Below are positions 44,586-52,916 of a stretch of 64,000 bases of DNA, in pieces; the stretch's first letter is position 1, and each line of letters begins with the position of its first letter. The notes under the pieces were generated by a model. That model was not told where the DNA came from, did not search any database, and saw only the letters and a program-made list of their open reading frames with translations. Both the position numbers and the translations under genes were made by a program. Origin of the DNA: Haematobacter missouriensis (GTDB lineage Bacteria; Pseudomonadota; Alphaproteobacteria; Rhodobacterales; Rhodobacteraceae); the NCBI RefSeq assembly GCF_000740775.1, contig NZ_JFGS01000019.1, positions 1-64,000 on the forward strand. The letters are read 5' to 3'.

Positions 44586-45302
44586 TCAACCGGCGGGATC
44601 CTCGGTGACCTCCGGCTCATCCAGGATCATCTCCGGCCCTTCCAGAATGGCCGTTACCATCACCGCCGAGCCACGCGCCACCGCGGCGACGAGAGGATCT
44701 CCCCGGGTGGCGCGTGGTTGCAGCCAGTCCCGCATCGGTGCGAAAGCGGACAGGAACACCAGCAGGTTCGCCGCCGTGATCCCGCGCGGATCATCGGGCG
44801 ACAGCCCGGCCCGGCGCGACAGCAGCGCCCCCCCTTCGGCCATCAGCTTCTCCTCCCGCTCCCGCATGGCGGCCCGGTCCTCGGGCAGCATATGCGGGAT
44901 GGAGCGGTAGATGAGCAGCGTGCCCTTGCGCTTCTTGTCCCACGTCTCCCGCAGATATTCCGACAGCACATCCTCCAGCGACCGGTCCTCCTGTGACAGA
45001 AGGTCCGTCAGCAGCGGCACGTCGGTGCGGAACCAAAGCTGGTTCAGCAACCGGCGGAGCGCATCGTTCTTGTTGGCCACATAGTCATAGATGCTGGCGT
45101 GATTGACACCGGAGCGCGCGCAGATATCGCGGATCGTTGTGGAGGCGAAGCCCTTCTCAAGAAACAAGTCAAGCGCGGCGTCGCAGATCTGCTCCCGCCG
45201 GCGCCGGACGAGGTCCTCGTTGCGCACGACATCCACATCGGCTTCGTCGAGGAAGCCCGTCTTGGGCTTTTGCGGTTTTCCGGTCGGGGGGGTCGATGTC
45301 AA
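44586..45302 (-). CDS. TetR-family regulator, candidate repressor of the acyl-CoA locus
   Basis: A 238-residue TetR protein. The N-terminal DNA-binding domain (RRREQICDAALDLFLEKGFASTTIRDICARSGVNHASIYDYVANKNDALRRL region, about residues 33-80) is preceded by a charged extension. The C-terminal domain should sense an acyl-CoA or related ligand. The frame starts with TTG at 45302. It is the only TetR gene in the locus and is flanked by kinase and crotonase genes whose promoters carry TGAC-N4-GTCA palindromes, so it is the obvious candidate to bind them. Confidence 0.85.
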   Translation of the reverse strand: MTSTPPTGKPQKPKTGFLDEADVDVVRNEDLVRRRREQICDAALDLFLEKGFASTTIRDICARSGVNHASIYDYVANKNDALRRLLNQLWFRTDVPLLTDLLSQEDRSLEDVLSEYLRETWDKKRKGTLLIYRSIPHMLPEDRAAMREREEKLMAEGGALLSRRAGLSPDDPRGITAANLLVFLSAFAPMRDWLQPRATRGDPLVAAVARGSAVMVTAILEGPEMILDEPEVTEDPAG

Positions 45303-45436
45303 GCTAGGGCTCCGTCACTCAGGGTGGCGCCAATCTATGTGGTAGCGGGCAGCGCCTCAACCTTTCCGCGCGGAAACCGCGCCTGCGTCGAAGGCCCAGG
45401 TTGCCTCGGGCATGCGGCACCGTTAACCTGCATAAA

Positions 45437-45450
45437 CTGACGATTGTCAG
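45437..45450. promoter_or_regulatory. TetR-type operator, site D
   Basis: CTGAC-GATT-GTCAG is a perfect 5-bp-arm inverted repeat with the locus motif TGAC-N4-GTCA. It is 23 bp upstream of the crotonase start and followed by AT-rich GATAATATATAG, probably the -10 region. Confidence 0.7.
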
Positions 45451-45473
45451 GATAATATATAGGGGGAGAAGCC

Positions 45474-46268
45474 ATGACCGATCAAGTTCTTCTGAACCGG
45501 CAGAACGGACTGCTGACGATCACCTTGAACCGGCCCGAGCGGCGCAACGCCATGTCGCCCGCGATGACGGCGGCTCTGACCGAGGCTCTCGCCGCTGCGG
45601 CGGAGGATGATGCGGTCCGGGCAGTCCTGCTGACGGGAGCGGGCGGGCATTTCTGCGTGGGCGGCGACGTGAAGGCGATGAACGAAGGCGCAGGCGCGGA
45701 CAGGCCCGTGGGCCAGCGCCTCCACACGCTCCGCGACCGCATGAGTGCAGCTTTGTACCTCCACACCATGCCGAAGCCCACCATTGCCGCCATCGAAGGC
45801 TCCGCCGCGGGGGCCGGCCTGTCGCTGGCGATGGCCTGTGACCTGCGGATCTGTGCGGATGACGCGAAACTCACCACCGCCTTTGCCAAGGTGGCGCTGT
45901 CAGGGGATTTCGGCGGCAGCTACTTCCTCACCCACATCCTTGGCGGGGCGAAGGCGCGGGAGCTTTACCTGCTGTCGCCGCTGCTGTCGGGGGCGGAGGC
46001 TGCGGAGATCGGCCTTGTCACCCGTGCCCTTCCGGCGGGCGCCGTCATGGAAACGGCGCGCGGCCTTGCCGCCGATCTCGCCGCCGGGCCGACGCTCACC
46101 TACGGGCGGATGAAACAGAACCTGACACTCGCGGCCACGGGCGGCAGCCTTGCGGACTGTCTGGATCAGGAGGCGCGGAACCACACGCTTTCCATGCTGA
46201 CCGCGGATCACCGGGAGGCGGCGGCAGCCTTTGTGGAAAAGCGCAAGGCAGCCTTCGCGGGGGCTTAG
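45474..46268 (+). CDS. crotonase-family protein, isomerase-like
   Basis: A 264-residue enoyl-CoA hydratase/isomerase fold (oxyanion region HFCVGGDVKAMN, AAGAGLSLAMACD). Neither of the two catalytic Glu residues of true hydratases is present: the positions read GAGLSLA and FAKVALSGDFGG. The Asp in SGDFGGSYFL matches the catalytic Asp of PaaG-type isomerases. I therefore expect double-bond isomerisation rather than hydration. It stands alone under operator site D. Confidence 0.85.
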   Translation: MTDQVLLNRQNGLLTITLNRPERRNAMSPAMTAALTEALAAAAEDDAVRAVLLTGAGGHFCVGGDVKAMNEGAGADRPVGQRLHTLRDRMSAALYLHTMPKPTIAAIEGSAAGAGLSLAMACDLRICADDAKLTTAFAKVALSGDFGGSYFLTHILGGAKARELYLLSPLLSGAEAAEIGLVTRALPAGAVMETARGLAADLAAGPTLTYGRMKQNLTLAATGGSLADCLDQEARNHTLSMLTADHREAAAAFVEKRKAAFAGA

Positions 46269-46300
46269 GCGGTCACTCCGGCATCCGGCGGACCGGGTTC

Positions 46301-46326
46301 CGAAAGAAGCGATACCGCTTCTTTCG
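46301..46326. terminator. perfect 11-bp hairpin after the crotonase gene
   Basis: CGAAAGAAGCG-ATAC-CGCTTCTTTCG lies 33 bp past the stop. A second hairpin, GCGGGGC-N7-GCCCCGC, follows at 46346-46366. Together they separate two convergent transcripts. The rest of 46269-46616 holds nothing I can support. Confidence 0.65.
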
Positions 46327-46616
46327 CCCTTGTCAGAACCAGAGCGCGGGGCTGCTGTGGCCCCGCTTCGTCGACCGTCGTTCGCTTCCACCGCTTCGCG
46401 ACCGTCTGGGGCTATGCCCGGCAGAGGCGGCCCAAGCGAAACTTGCGGTTGAGCAGCCTCTGCCAACACCGCGCAAGCCCTTCATCATCGCTGATCGGTC
46501 AGCCCACGGCGTTCTGGCGCTGCCGCAGCCTGCCCCATCGCCCATCCTGCCGGGAAAGGGTCGCGCCCTCAAACTGCGGGAGCAAGCAAGCGGGGGGCGC
46601 TGTGGGGCGCCGTCCC

Positions 46617-48290
46617 TCATTCGGCGGCAGACACCGCCCCGAAGTCCCGCGCCGCGCGTTCCTGCAATTCCAGCCACTGGACCTTGCCGCTGCCGGAGCG
46701 AGGCAGAGCCTCCACATAGACCACGCGGCGCGGCACCTTGTAGGCGGCCATCTGCTCCCGGCACCAGGCGATCAGATCGGCCTCCGGCAGTTCGCCCCTC
46801 GGCACGACATAGGCCAGCACAGCCTCTCCCCGGCGCGGATCGGGATAGCCAACGATACACGCCTCCACAATGCCGGGATGGGCATGCATCAGCGCCTCCA
46901 CCTCCGTCGGCCACACCTTGAAGCCTGAGGCGTTCACCATCCGCTTCACCCGGTCGACGATGTAGAAATAACCGTCCCGGTCATACCGCGCGATGTCGCC
47001 CGTGCGCAGGAACCGCTTGCCGTCGCGTTCCAGAAAGGCGGCGCGGGTCGCTTCCTCGTTGTTCCAGTAGCCATGGAACACCTGCGGCGCGCTGACGATG
47101 ATCTCTCCCGGCTCCTCGGGGCCGAGTTCCCGGCCGGTATCCGGGTCGATGATCCGTGCGTCCACGTCGAACACCGGGATGCCAAGACATTGCGGGCGGG
47201 GCGCGTCATGCGGGTTGATGAGGACGCCTGCAATCGTCTCCGTCATACCGTAGCCTTCGATATAGTCGAGCCCGGTCAGCGCCTTCAGCCGCGCGGCGAC
47301 GGCCGCAGGCATGGCCGCACCGCCGCCGCCCAGCGTCTGGAGGCTCGCAAGATCCTCGGCCCGGATATCGGGGTCGCTGACCAGATCGACGATCATGGTG
47401 GAGATGCTGCGCCATCGTGCGATGCGGTAGCGGCGGATCAGCTCCACCGCCACGCGCCGGTCCCAACGGGACATGAGCACGATCGTCTCCCCCGCATGGA
47501 TCGGGCCGTTCATGGAGTTCTGCATCCCCGTGACATGGAACAGCGGCAGGACGGAAAGCGTGGCGCCCCCCTCCCCCAGCGGGTTCCACACCACGCTGCC
47601 GACAAGCGTCGTCTGAAGCGTCGCGTGACTATGCATGCAGCCCTTCTGGCGCCCCGTCGTCCCGGAGGTATACGGGATCGCGGCAAGATCATCGCCGTCG
47701 GTGGTGACGAGGCCGGGGGTCAGGCCCGCCGCTTCCATCGCGCGCCATCCGGTAACGCCCGCCGGATAGTCATCCCGCTCACCGGCTTCGAGGCCCGACG
47801 GAAGGGGGATATCGCATGTCGGATCGGCCATGTCCGCATAGGCCGCCGCCAGCACATGCGCCAACGGCCTGCCGATCAGCGGCGCGATATGGTCCAGAAG
47901 CTCCTGCCCCACGATCGCCACGCGCGCGCCGCTGTCGGCGACGACATGTTCCATCTCGCGCAGTCGGTTCATCGGGTTCACCGGCACGGCGACCGCATTC
48001 GCCCGCAGGATGGCATGGAAGGCGATGATGAACTGCGGGCTGTTCTGCATGTAAAGGACGACGCGGTCGCCCCGCCGTACGCCAGCGCGCTCCTGAAGCC
48101 AGCCCGCGAGCCGTATCACCCGCGCCTGAAGCGCGGCATAGGTGATCTCCGTCCCGTGGTAGATGATCGCGACAGCCTCCGGCACCCGCTCCGCCGACAG
48201 GCGCAGGTTCTCGGCCACGTTGTGCCGGGGGGCGTCGAGCCGTTCGGGAACCCCTGCGGGCCAGGGGCGGACAGGATCAGACATCGGCAC
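46617..48290 (-). CDS. AMP-forming acyl-CoA ligase
   Basis: A 557-residue adenylate-forming ligase with IPYTSGTTGRQKGCMHSH near residue 200, EGYGMTETIAG, TGDIARYDRDGYFYIVDRVK and a C-terminal SGSGKVQWLELQ region carrying the catalytic Lys. It fits long- or medium-chain fatty-acid:CoA ligases. It overlaps the preceding ligase gene by 14 bp (8 bp if the second ATG is used). Last gene of the MaoC-to-ligase set. Confidence 0.9.
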   Translation of the reverse strand: MPMSDPVRPWPAGVPERLDAPRHNVAENLRLSAERVPEAVAIIYHGTEITYAALQARVIRLAGWLQERAGVRRGDRVVLYMQNSPQFIIAFHAILRANAVAVPVNPMNRLREMEHVVADSGARVAIVGQELLDHIAPLIGRPLAHVLAAAYADMADPTCDIPLPSGLEAGERDDYPAGVTGWRAMEAAGLTPGLVTTDGDDLAAIPYTSGTTGRQKGCMHSHATLQTTLVGSVVWNPLGEGGATLSVLPLFHVTGMQNSMNGPIHAGETIVLMSRWDRRVAVELIRRYRIARWRSISTMIVDLVSDPDIRAEDLASLQTLGGGGAAMPAAVAARLKALTGLDYIEGYGMTETIAGVLINPHDAPRPQCLGIPVFDVDARIIDPDTGRELGPEEPGEIIVSAPQVFHGYWNNEEATRAAFLERDGKRFLRTGDIARYDRDGYFYIVDRVKRMVNASGFKVWPTEVEALMHAHPGIVEACIVGYPDPRRGEAVLAYVVPRGELPEADLIAWCREQMAAYKVPRRVVYVEALPRSGSGKVQWLELQERAARDFGAVSAAE

Positions 48291-49845
48291 CCTCCTTCCG
48301 GGACGGATCGGCCCGGGAAGGATCAGGCCGGGCGGAAAGCTCGGGCCAGCGGTCCCGCAGCTCCCGCTTCAGCACCTTGCCGATCACGCTGCGGGGCAGT
48401 TCGGGCAGAACGGCGACCCCGGCGAGCCGCTGGAACCGGCCGACGCGGGCGTTGGTCCACTCCCGCACCGCCTCCGGCTCCCCACCGGGGGCGAGCACGA
48501 CGCAGGCCACCGGCGTCTCCCCCCACTCGCGGCTGGGCACACCGATCACCGCGCAGTCCGTCACGTCGGTATGGGTGGAAAGGACCGCCTCGATATCCGC
48601 GGCGAAAATGTTGAACCCGCCGGAGATGATCATGTCCTTCCGCCGGTCGAGCAACGTCAGGAAGCCATCCTCGTCCAGCCGGCCCATGTCGCCCGACCGG
48701 ATATAGGGCACACCCTCCGGGCTGTTCCATGTCAGATCGCGCGTGGCTTCGGGCGCATTGCGATAGCCGCGCATCATCGTGGTGGACCGGCCCACCACCT
48801 CCCCCGTCTCACCCTGCGGCAGAGGGCGGCCGGCTTCGTCGAGGATCAGGATTTCCGCCCCCGCCCCCGGCCTGCCGACAGTGTGAAGCTTTTCGGGCCA
48901 GGCGGAACAGTCGAGCACCGCGCTCACCCCGCCCTCCGTCATGCCGTAGATGTTGATCATCCGTCCCGGCCAGCGGGCCAGCACCTGCTCCACCACCGCA
49001 GGGTTCAAGGGCGCGCTGGTGGAAAGCTTCGCCTGATAGGAGGACAGGTCGAACCGGTCAAACTCCGGATGCTCGATGACCCGCCGGATCTGGACCGGGA
49101 CCATCATGCTGTGGGTGACGCGATGCGCCTCCGCGAGCGCGAGGAACCCCCGCGCGTCGAACTTGCGCATCAGGATCACCCGCCCGCCCATCGCCAGCAC
49201 CGGGATCAGCGTGGCAAGCGTGGTGTTGGAATAGAGGGGTGTCGAGAACAGGACCGTCGACTCCTCGCTCAACCCGAACCGGCGGAACCGGTCCACCTGA
49301 TTGTCCCGGAACCGGACGTCGTGCTCTATCCCCTTGGGAGCGCCGGTCGTGCCGGAGCTGTAGATGATGTCGAACAGGGTATCGGGCTGGATGCGGCGGG
49401 GCGGCAAGGGGGCGAGCGCCCGAGCTTCTGCCACGAAACCTTCCAGTTCCCGGGCGCCGGGCGTCTCTGGCGCAGCGGCATCGGCAAAGACCTGCGCCGC
49501 GCCCGCATTCTCCCGCATCCGGGCCAGCGCCTCGGGATGGCCGGAGGTCGGCAGCGGCGCCACGCAGACGCCAAGCGCAGCAGCACCCAGATAAAGCGTG
49601 AGGTGGTCGGCGGTCAGCCCGCCCACGGTCGCGATCACATCGCCCTCGGTCAGACCGAGCGCGGCCAGCGCCGCCGCCACCCTGTCCATCCGGTCCACCA
49701 ATGCGGCAGCCGTGATCTCCTGCGGGCCGTCGATCAGGGCGATATGCTCCGGCCGCTTTGCGGCCTCGGCGCGGATGCGGTGCGGAATGTCCAGCACCTC
49801 CTCCTCCACCGGGATAGGCCAGAGGCGCATTTCCGCCGCGGTCAT
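48277..49845 (-). CDS. AMP-forming acyl-CoA ligase
   Basis: A 522-residue adenylate-forming enzyme (IIYSSGTTGAPKGIEHD near residue 170, NIYGMTEGGVSAVLD, RSGDMGRLDEDGFLTLLDRRKD, VIGKVLKRELRD with the catalytic Lys). It activates a carboxylic acid with ATP and CoA. ATG 49845 overlaps the stop of a 21-codon frame (ATGA); a GTG at 49854 is the alternative start. Two ligases back to back plus a third at 41251 suggest several related acid substrates. Confidence 0.9.
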   Translation of the reverse strand: MTAAEMRLWPIPVEEEVLDIPHRIRAEAAKRPEHIALIDGPQEITAAALVDRMDRVAAALAALGLTEGDVIATVGGLTADHLTLYLGAAALGVCVAPLPTSGHPEALARMRENAGAAQVFADAAAPETPGARELEGFVAEARALAPLPPRRIQPDTLFDIIYSSGTTGAPKGIEHDVRFRDNQVDRFRRFGLSEESTVLFSTPLYSNTTLATLIPVLAMGGRVILMRKFDARGFLALAEAHRVTHSMMVPVQIRRVIEHPEFDRFDLSSYQAKLSTSAPLNPAVVEQVLARWPGRMINIYGMTEGGVSAVLDCSAWPEKLHTVGRPGAGAEILILDEAGRPLPQGETGEVVGRSTTMMRGYRNAPEATRDLTWNSPEGVPYIRSGDMGRLDEDGFLTLLDRRKDMIISGGFNIFAADIEAVLSTHTDVTDCAVIGVPSREWGETPVACVVLAPGGEPEAVREWTNARVGRFQRLAGVAVLPELPRSVIGKVLKRELRDRWPELSARPDPSRADPSRKEGADV

Positions 49846-49907
49846 GTCGGCCACCCGTGCGGCATCTGCGATCCGGACATGCCGGACATCAGGGCGATCA
49901 CAGCCAT
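49842..49907 (-). CDS. possible 21-residue leader peptide coupled to the CoA ligase
   Basis: A short frame with a very strong ribosome site (GGGAGGAGAGA before ATG). It is Met- and Gly-rich with an internal SGMSGS. Its stop overlaps the ligase ATG by ATGA, so ribosomes could re-initiate on the ligase. The main ligase ATG lacks a comparable site of its own. It may exist only to couple translation. Confidence 0.4.
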   Translation of the reverse strand: MAVIALMSGMSGSQMPHGWPT

Positions 49908-50045
49908 TCTCTCCTCCCTCTCGTGCAGTGCAGCGCGGGTCTCTCCTCTCCCACGCCGTACCGGTTGTCTTGCGACATCAATCTCCGTGGCCGCACCTTG
50001 CGCCCGCGCCTGACATCGAGGCGCGATCGCATTCTGCCAATGTCG

Positions 50046-50465
50046 TCATTTCCCGGCGCCGGTGTAGCGGAAGGCGCCGCTGCCGGTGGCCACGATCGTC
50101 CCATCGGCATCGGTGATCCGGCCCTCGGCGAAGAAGGTCTTCTGCCCGCCACCGACGCGCCAGCCCTCCGCCACGATCACCGAGCCGGCGGGCCGCGAGA
50201 GAAAGTTGGTCGTCAGCGACAGGGTCATCGCCTTGCGGCGGTTCTCGGCGTCGCCGGTATAGCTGCCGCTGTAGCCCATCACCGTGTCCAAGAGCGCCGC
50301 ATAGACCCCGCCGTGCGGAATGCCGTAGCGGTTCTGAAGATGCTCCCCGAGCGGCAGTTCGAACCGGGCGCGGTCCTGGGCCCAGTCGAGCATGCGGAAA
50401 CCCAGCAGCTTCTGAAACGGATAGGGGTCTTCGGTCAGGAACGTGCCGGACACGGGTTGATCCAT
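50046..50465 (-). CDS. PaaI-type acyl-CoA thioesterase (hotdog fold)
   Basis: A 139-residue hotdog-fold protein with the PaaI signature HGGVYAALLDTVMGYSG near residue 50. It probably hydrolyses acyl-CoAs that accumulate as dead ends in the pathway. It starts 12 bp after the histidine phosphatase stop, in the same minus-strand operon. About 190 bp separate it from the ligase gene downstream, which holds only the short leader frame. Confidence 0.88.
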   Translation of the reverse strand: MDQPVSGTFLTEDPYPFQKLLGFRMLDWAQDRARFELPLGEHLQNRYGIPHGGVYAALLDTVMGYSGSYTGDAENRRKAMTLSLTTNFLSRPAGSVIVAEGWRVGGGQKTFFAEGRITDADGTIVATGSGAFRYTGAGK

Positions 50466-50477
50466 CGGTAGTCTCCT

Positions 50478-51143
50478 TCAGGCATAGGTCAGCAGCCGGT
50501 CGTCCTCTTCCGTCCGCAGATGTGGCACTTCGTTGAACGCATGCAGGAACAGCCCCTGCCCCCCGCCGACAAGACGCGACACGGCGCAGTTCTTCATCTG
50601 AAGCTGGAGCAGGATCATCTGGGCGGGCGGCGCGCCCAGCACTTCCACCAGCATCCGGCTGATCGCGCCCCCCGAACTGACCGCGATCACATCGCCCCCC
50701 GCCGCACGCATTGCCGCCAGCGCGTCGGACACGCGGGCGGAGAAGTCGCGCCAGCGTTCTGGCGGGGCGTCCACCTCGTCCCGCTGCCAGGCCAGCACCG
50801 TCTCCCGCAGCGTGCGGAAGTAGAGACGCCTGTCACGCCGGACATCCTCGGGCAGTGCGCCGCCGAACCGGCAGGCGAGCAACGCGCCACCGTCGAATTC
50901 GTTCAGGCCCTCGTGGACAACGGCGGCATCCGGATCCAGCCCGAGCGCAGGAGCCAGCCCCTCCAGCGTCTCGCGATGGCGGCGCATGTTCCCCAGGAAC
51001 ACCCCTGACGGACGCACCCCGCCCCGCAGGGCCAGACTTTCGCCCAAGAGGCTGGCCTGTTCGTGGCCGAGCGGCGAGAGACGGTCGTAATCCGCCGCCC
51101 CGAAAGATGCCTGCCCGTGACGGACGAGGGTGATCTCCACCAT
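50478..51143 (-). CDS. histidine phosphatase (phosphoglycerate mutase-like) family protein
   Basis: A 221-residue protein of the histidine phosphatase superfamily. The nucleophile motif VRHGQASFG (RHG) is near the N-terminus, and the second catalytic His position reads VSSGGAIS, where many members have SHG. The second His may thus be replaced, which could weaken phosphatase activity. Its neighbours are acyl-CoA genes, and similar pairs with APH-like kinases are common. A role on phosphorylated acyl intermediates is inference. The start is set by the 1-bp gap to the preceding stop. Confidence 0.82.
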   Translation of the reverse strand: MVEITLVRHGQASFGAADYDRLSPLGHEQASLLGESLALRGGVRPSGVFLGNMRRHRETLEGLAPALGLDPDAAVVHEGLNEFDGGALLACRFGGALPEDVRRDRRLYFRTLRETVLAWQRDEVDAPPERWRDFSARVSDALAAMRAAGGDVIAVSSGGAISRMLVEVLGAPPAQMILLQLQMKNCAVSRLVGGGQGLFLHAFNEVPHLRTEEDDRLLTYA

Positions 51144-51144
51144 C

Positions 51145-52146
51145 TCAGCCGGGCACGCGTTCGTCGAGCGCCACGACACCCTCCACGGCGTGCCGGTATT
51201 CCCGCTCCAGCCGCGCGACCAGATCGGCGGCAGGCACCACGCCCTTCACCGCGCCGATCCCCTGACCCGCACCCCAGATCTCCTTCCAGGCCTTGGGCTT
51301 GGAGGCGCCATCCTTGAAGTTCATCGTGGTGACATCGCCCTGCGGCAGCGAGTCCGGGTCCAGCCCCGCGCGGCGGATCGAGGGCTTGAGATAATTTCCG
51401 GAGACACCTGTGAAAAGCGAGGAGGTAACGATGTCCTCCGCCCCGGAGTTCACGATCATCTCCTTGTACTCCTCAGGCGCCTGGGCTTCCTTGGTGGCGA
51501 TGAAGGCGGAGCCCATATAACCCAGGTCCGCGCCCATCACCTGCGCCGCCAGCAGCGCCTGCCCGGTGGCGAGGCTTCCCGACAGCAGCAAAGGGCCGGA
51601 GAACCACGACCGGATTTCCTGCACCAGCGCAAAGGGTGACTGCATCCCCGCATGGCCGCCCGCGCCGGCAGCAACGGCGATCAGCCCGTCCGCACCCTTC
51701 TCCACCGCCTTGCGGGCGAAGGTATTGTTGATGACATCGTGCAGCACGATCGCGCCGGAGTCATGGGCCGCCGCGTTCACTTCGGGTCTTGCGCCGAGCG
51801 ATGTGATCCAGATCGGCACCTTCCAGCGGGCGCAAATCTCCACGTCCCTGTCCAGCCGCGCGTTGGAGCGGTGAACGATCTGGTTCACGGCAAAGGGCGC
51901 AGCGGGCCGGTCGGGGTTGGCCTGATTGTGGCGGTCCAGCTCCTCCGTGATGCGGCGGAGCCATGCTTCCAGAAGGGGCGGCTCGCCCGCGCCCTCACGC
52001 GCGTTGAGCGCGGGGAAGCTGCCGACGATGCCCGCCTTGCACTGAGCGATGACCAGGTCGGGGCCGGAGAGGATGAACATGGGCGACGCGACGAGCGGCA
52101 GGCGGAGCCTGCGGAACGGGGCGGGGAGATCCTTGAGTGTCCGCAT
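51145..52146 (-). CDS. nitronate monooxygenase / 2-nitropropane dioxygenase-like FMN protein
   Basis: A 333-residue TIM-barrel flavoprotein of the nitronate monooxygenase family (PLVASPMFILSGPDLVIAQ at the start, AAGAGGHAGMQSPFALVQEI mid-chain, MGADLGYMGSAFIATKEA). In acyl-CoA clusters such proteins have unclear roles; relatives include FabK-type enoyl reductases. ATG 52146 sits directly at the MaoC stop (GTGATG overlap). Confidence 0.87.
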   Translation of the reverse strand: MRTLKDLPAPFRRLRLPLVASPMFILSGPDLVIAQCKAGIVGSFPALNAREGAGEPPLLEAWLRRITEELDRHNQANPDRPAAPFAVNQIVHRSNARLDRDVEICARWKVPIWITSLGARPEVNAAAHDSGAIVLHDVINNTFARKAVEKGADGLIAVAAGAGGHAGMQSPFALVQEIRSWFSGPLLLSGSLATGQALLAAQVMGADLGYMGSAFIATKEAQAPEEYKEMIVNSGAEDIVTSSLFTGVSGNYLKPSIRRAGLDPDSLPQGDVTTMNFKDGASKPKAWKEIWGAGQGIGAVKGVVPAADLVARLEREYRHAVEGVVALDERVPG

Positions 52147-52616
52147 CACGCGGCCTCCTTTCCAACATAGCGCAATCCGAGCCAGTCAGCGAGGAGCGCG
52201 GGCCGGTCGGCCCCCTCAATTTCCACAGTAACCCCCCAGACGGCAAGCAGAGCGTCGGGTGACCTCCAGTCAGCCCGGGTCAGCCGGAACCGCCCCCGGA
52301 TGCGCGCGCCGACCGGGACAGGCGCCACGAAGCGCACCCGGTCGAAGCCGTAGTTCACGCTGGAGCGCACATTGGTGAGCTTCGGCAGCGCGCTTCTCGC
52401 CAGCGCGGGCAGGAGCGACAGCGTGAGCAGCCCATGTGCCACCGTCGTCCCGTAGGGCCCTTCAGCGGCAGCGCGGCCCGGATCGACGTGGATGAACTGA
52501 TGATCGTCCGTGACCTTGGCGAAGGCGTCGATCAGCGGCTGGTCGATGACCTTCCAGTCGGACAGACCGATCTCCTCCCCCACGCGCTCCGCAAGCTCTG
52601 CTGGCGACATCTCCAT
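52146..52616 (-). CDS. MaoC-like (R)-specific enoyl-CoA hydratase
   Basis: A 156-residue hotdog hydratase. The hydratase-2 motif is visible: Asp and His in DAFAKVTDDHQFIHVDP, followed by GPYGTTVAHGLLTLSL. It should hydrate 2-enoyl-CoA to the (R)-3-hydroxy form, complementing the (S)-specific crotonase in the other operon. First gene of the minus-strand set 52616-46617. Palindrome CCTGACAAATGTAAGG is 19 bp upstream of the ATG. Confidence 0.9.
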   Translation of the reverse strand: MEMSPAELAERVGEEIGLSDWKVIDQPLIDAFAKVTDDHQFIHVDPGRAAAEGPYGTTVAHGLLTLSLLPALARSALPKLTNVRSSVNYGFDRVRFVAPVPVGARIRGRFRLTRADWRSPDALLAVWGVTVEIEGADRPALLADWLGLRYVGKEAA

Positions 52617-52635
52617 TCCACCTGCCTCCCCGTTT

Positions 52636-52651
52636 CCTGACAAATGTAAGG
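52636..52651. promoter_or_regulatory. TetR-type operator variant, site E
   Basis: CCTGACAAATGTAAGG matches the locus palindrome except for TGTAAGG in the right arm (usually TGTCAGG). It lies 19 bp upstream of the MaoC gene. Confidence 0.6.
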
Positions 52652-52766
52652 CGACCGTAGATCCAAATCCTGCGACAGACAACGCCGATAATTCTCTTGC
52701 GTCCGTTTTGACGCATCGCCTTGTTCCCTTGGGGTTTCGCAGAGTGGAACGGGGCCGGTCAGGTTT

Positions 52767-52782
52767 CCTGACATTTGTAAGG
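52767..52782. promoter_or_regulatory. TetR-type operator variant, site F
   Basis: CCTGACATTTGTAAGG has the same right-arm variant as site E and the left arm of site B. It lies 135 bp upstream of the binding-protein GTG and is followed by TTGACA, a good -35 box. Confidence 0.6.
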
Positions 52783-52916
52783 AATCCGTTGACACGCAAG
52801 TCGGCGAATGCTGTCGTCAGGCCGCATCCCCTTCGGAGGAGGAGGGGCTGCACAGACCAGACGGGGCCTTGCCCGCCCAGCGGTACATGGCCACCGATAT
52901 GACAGGGAGGAACAGG

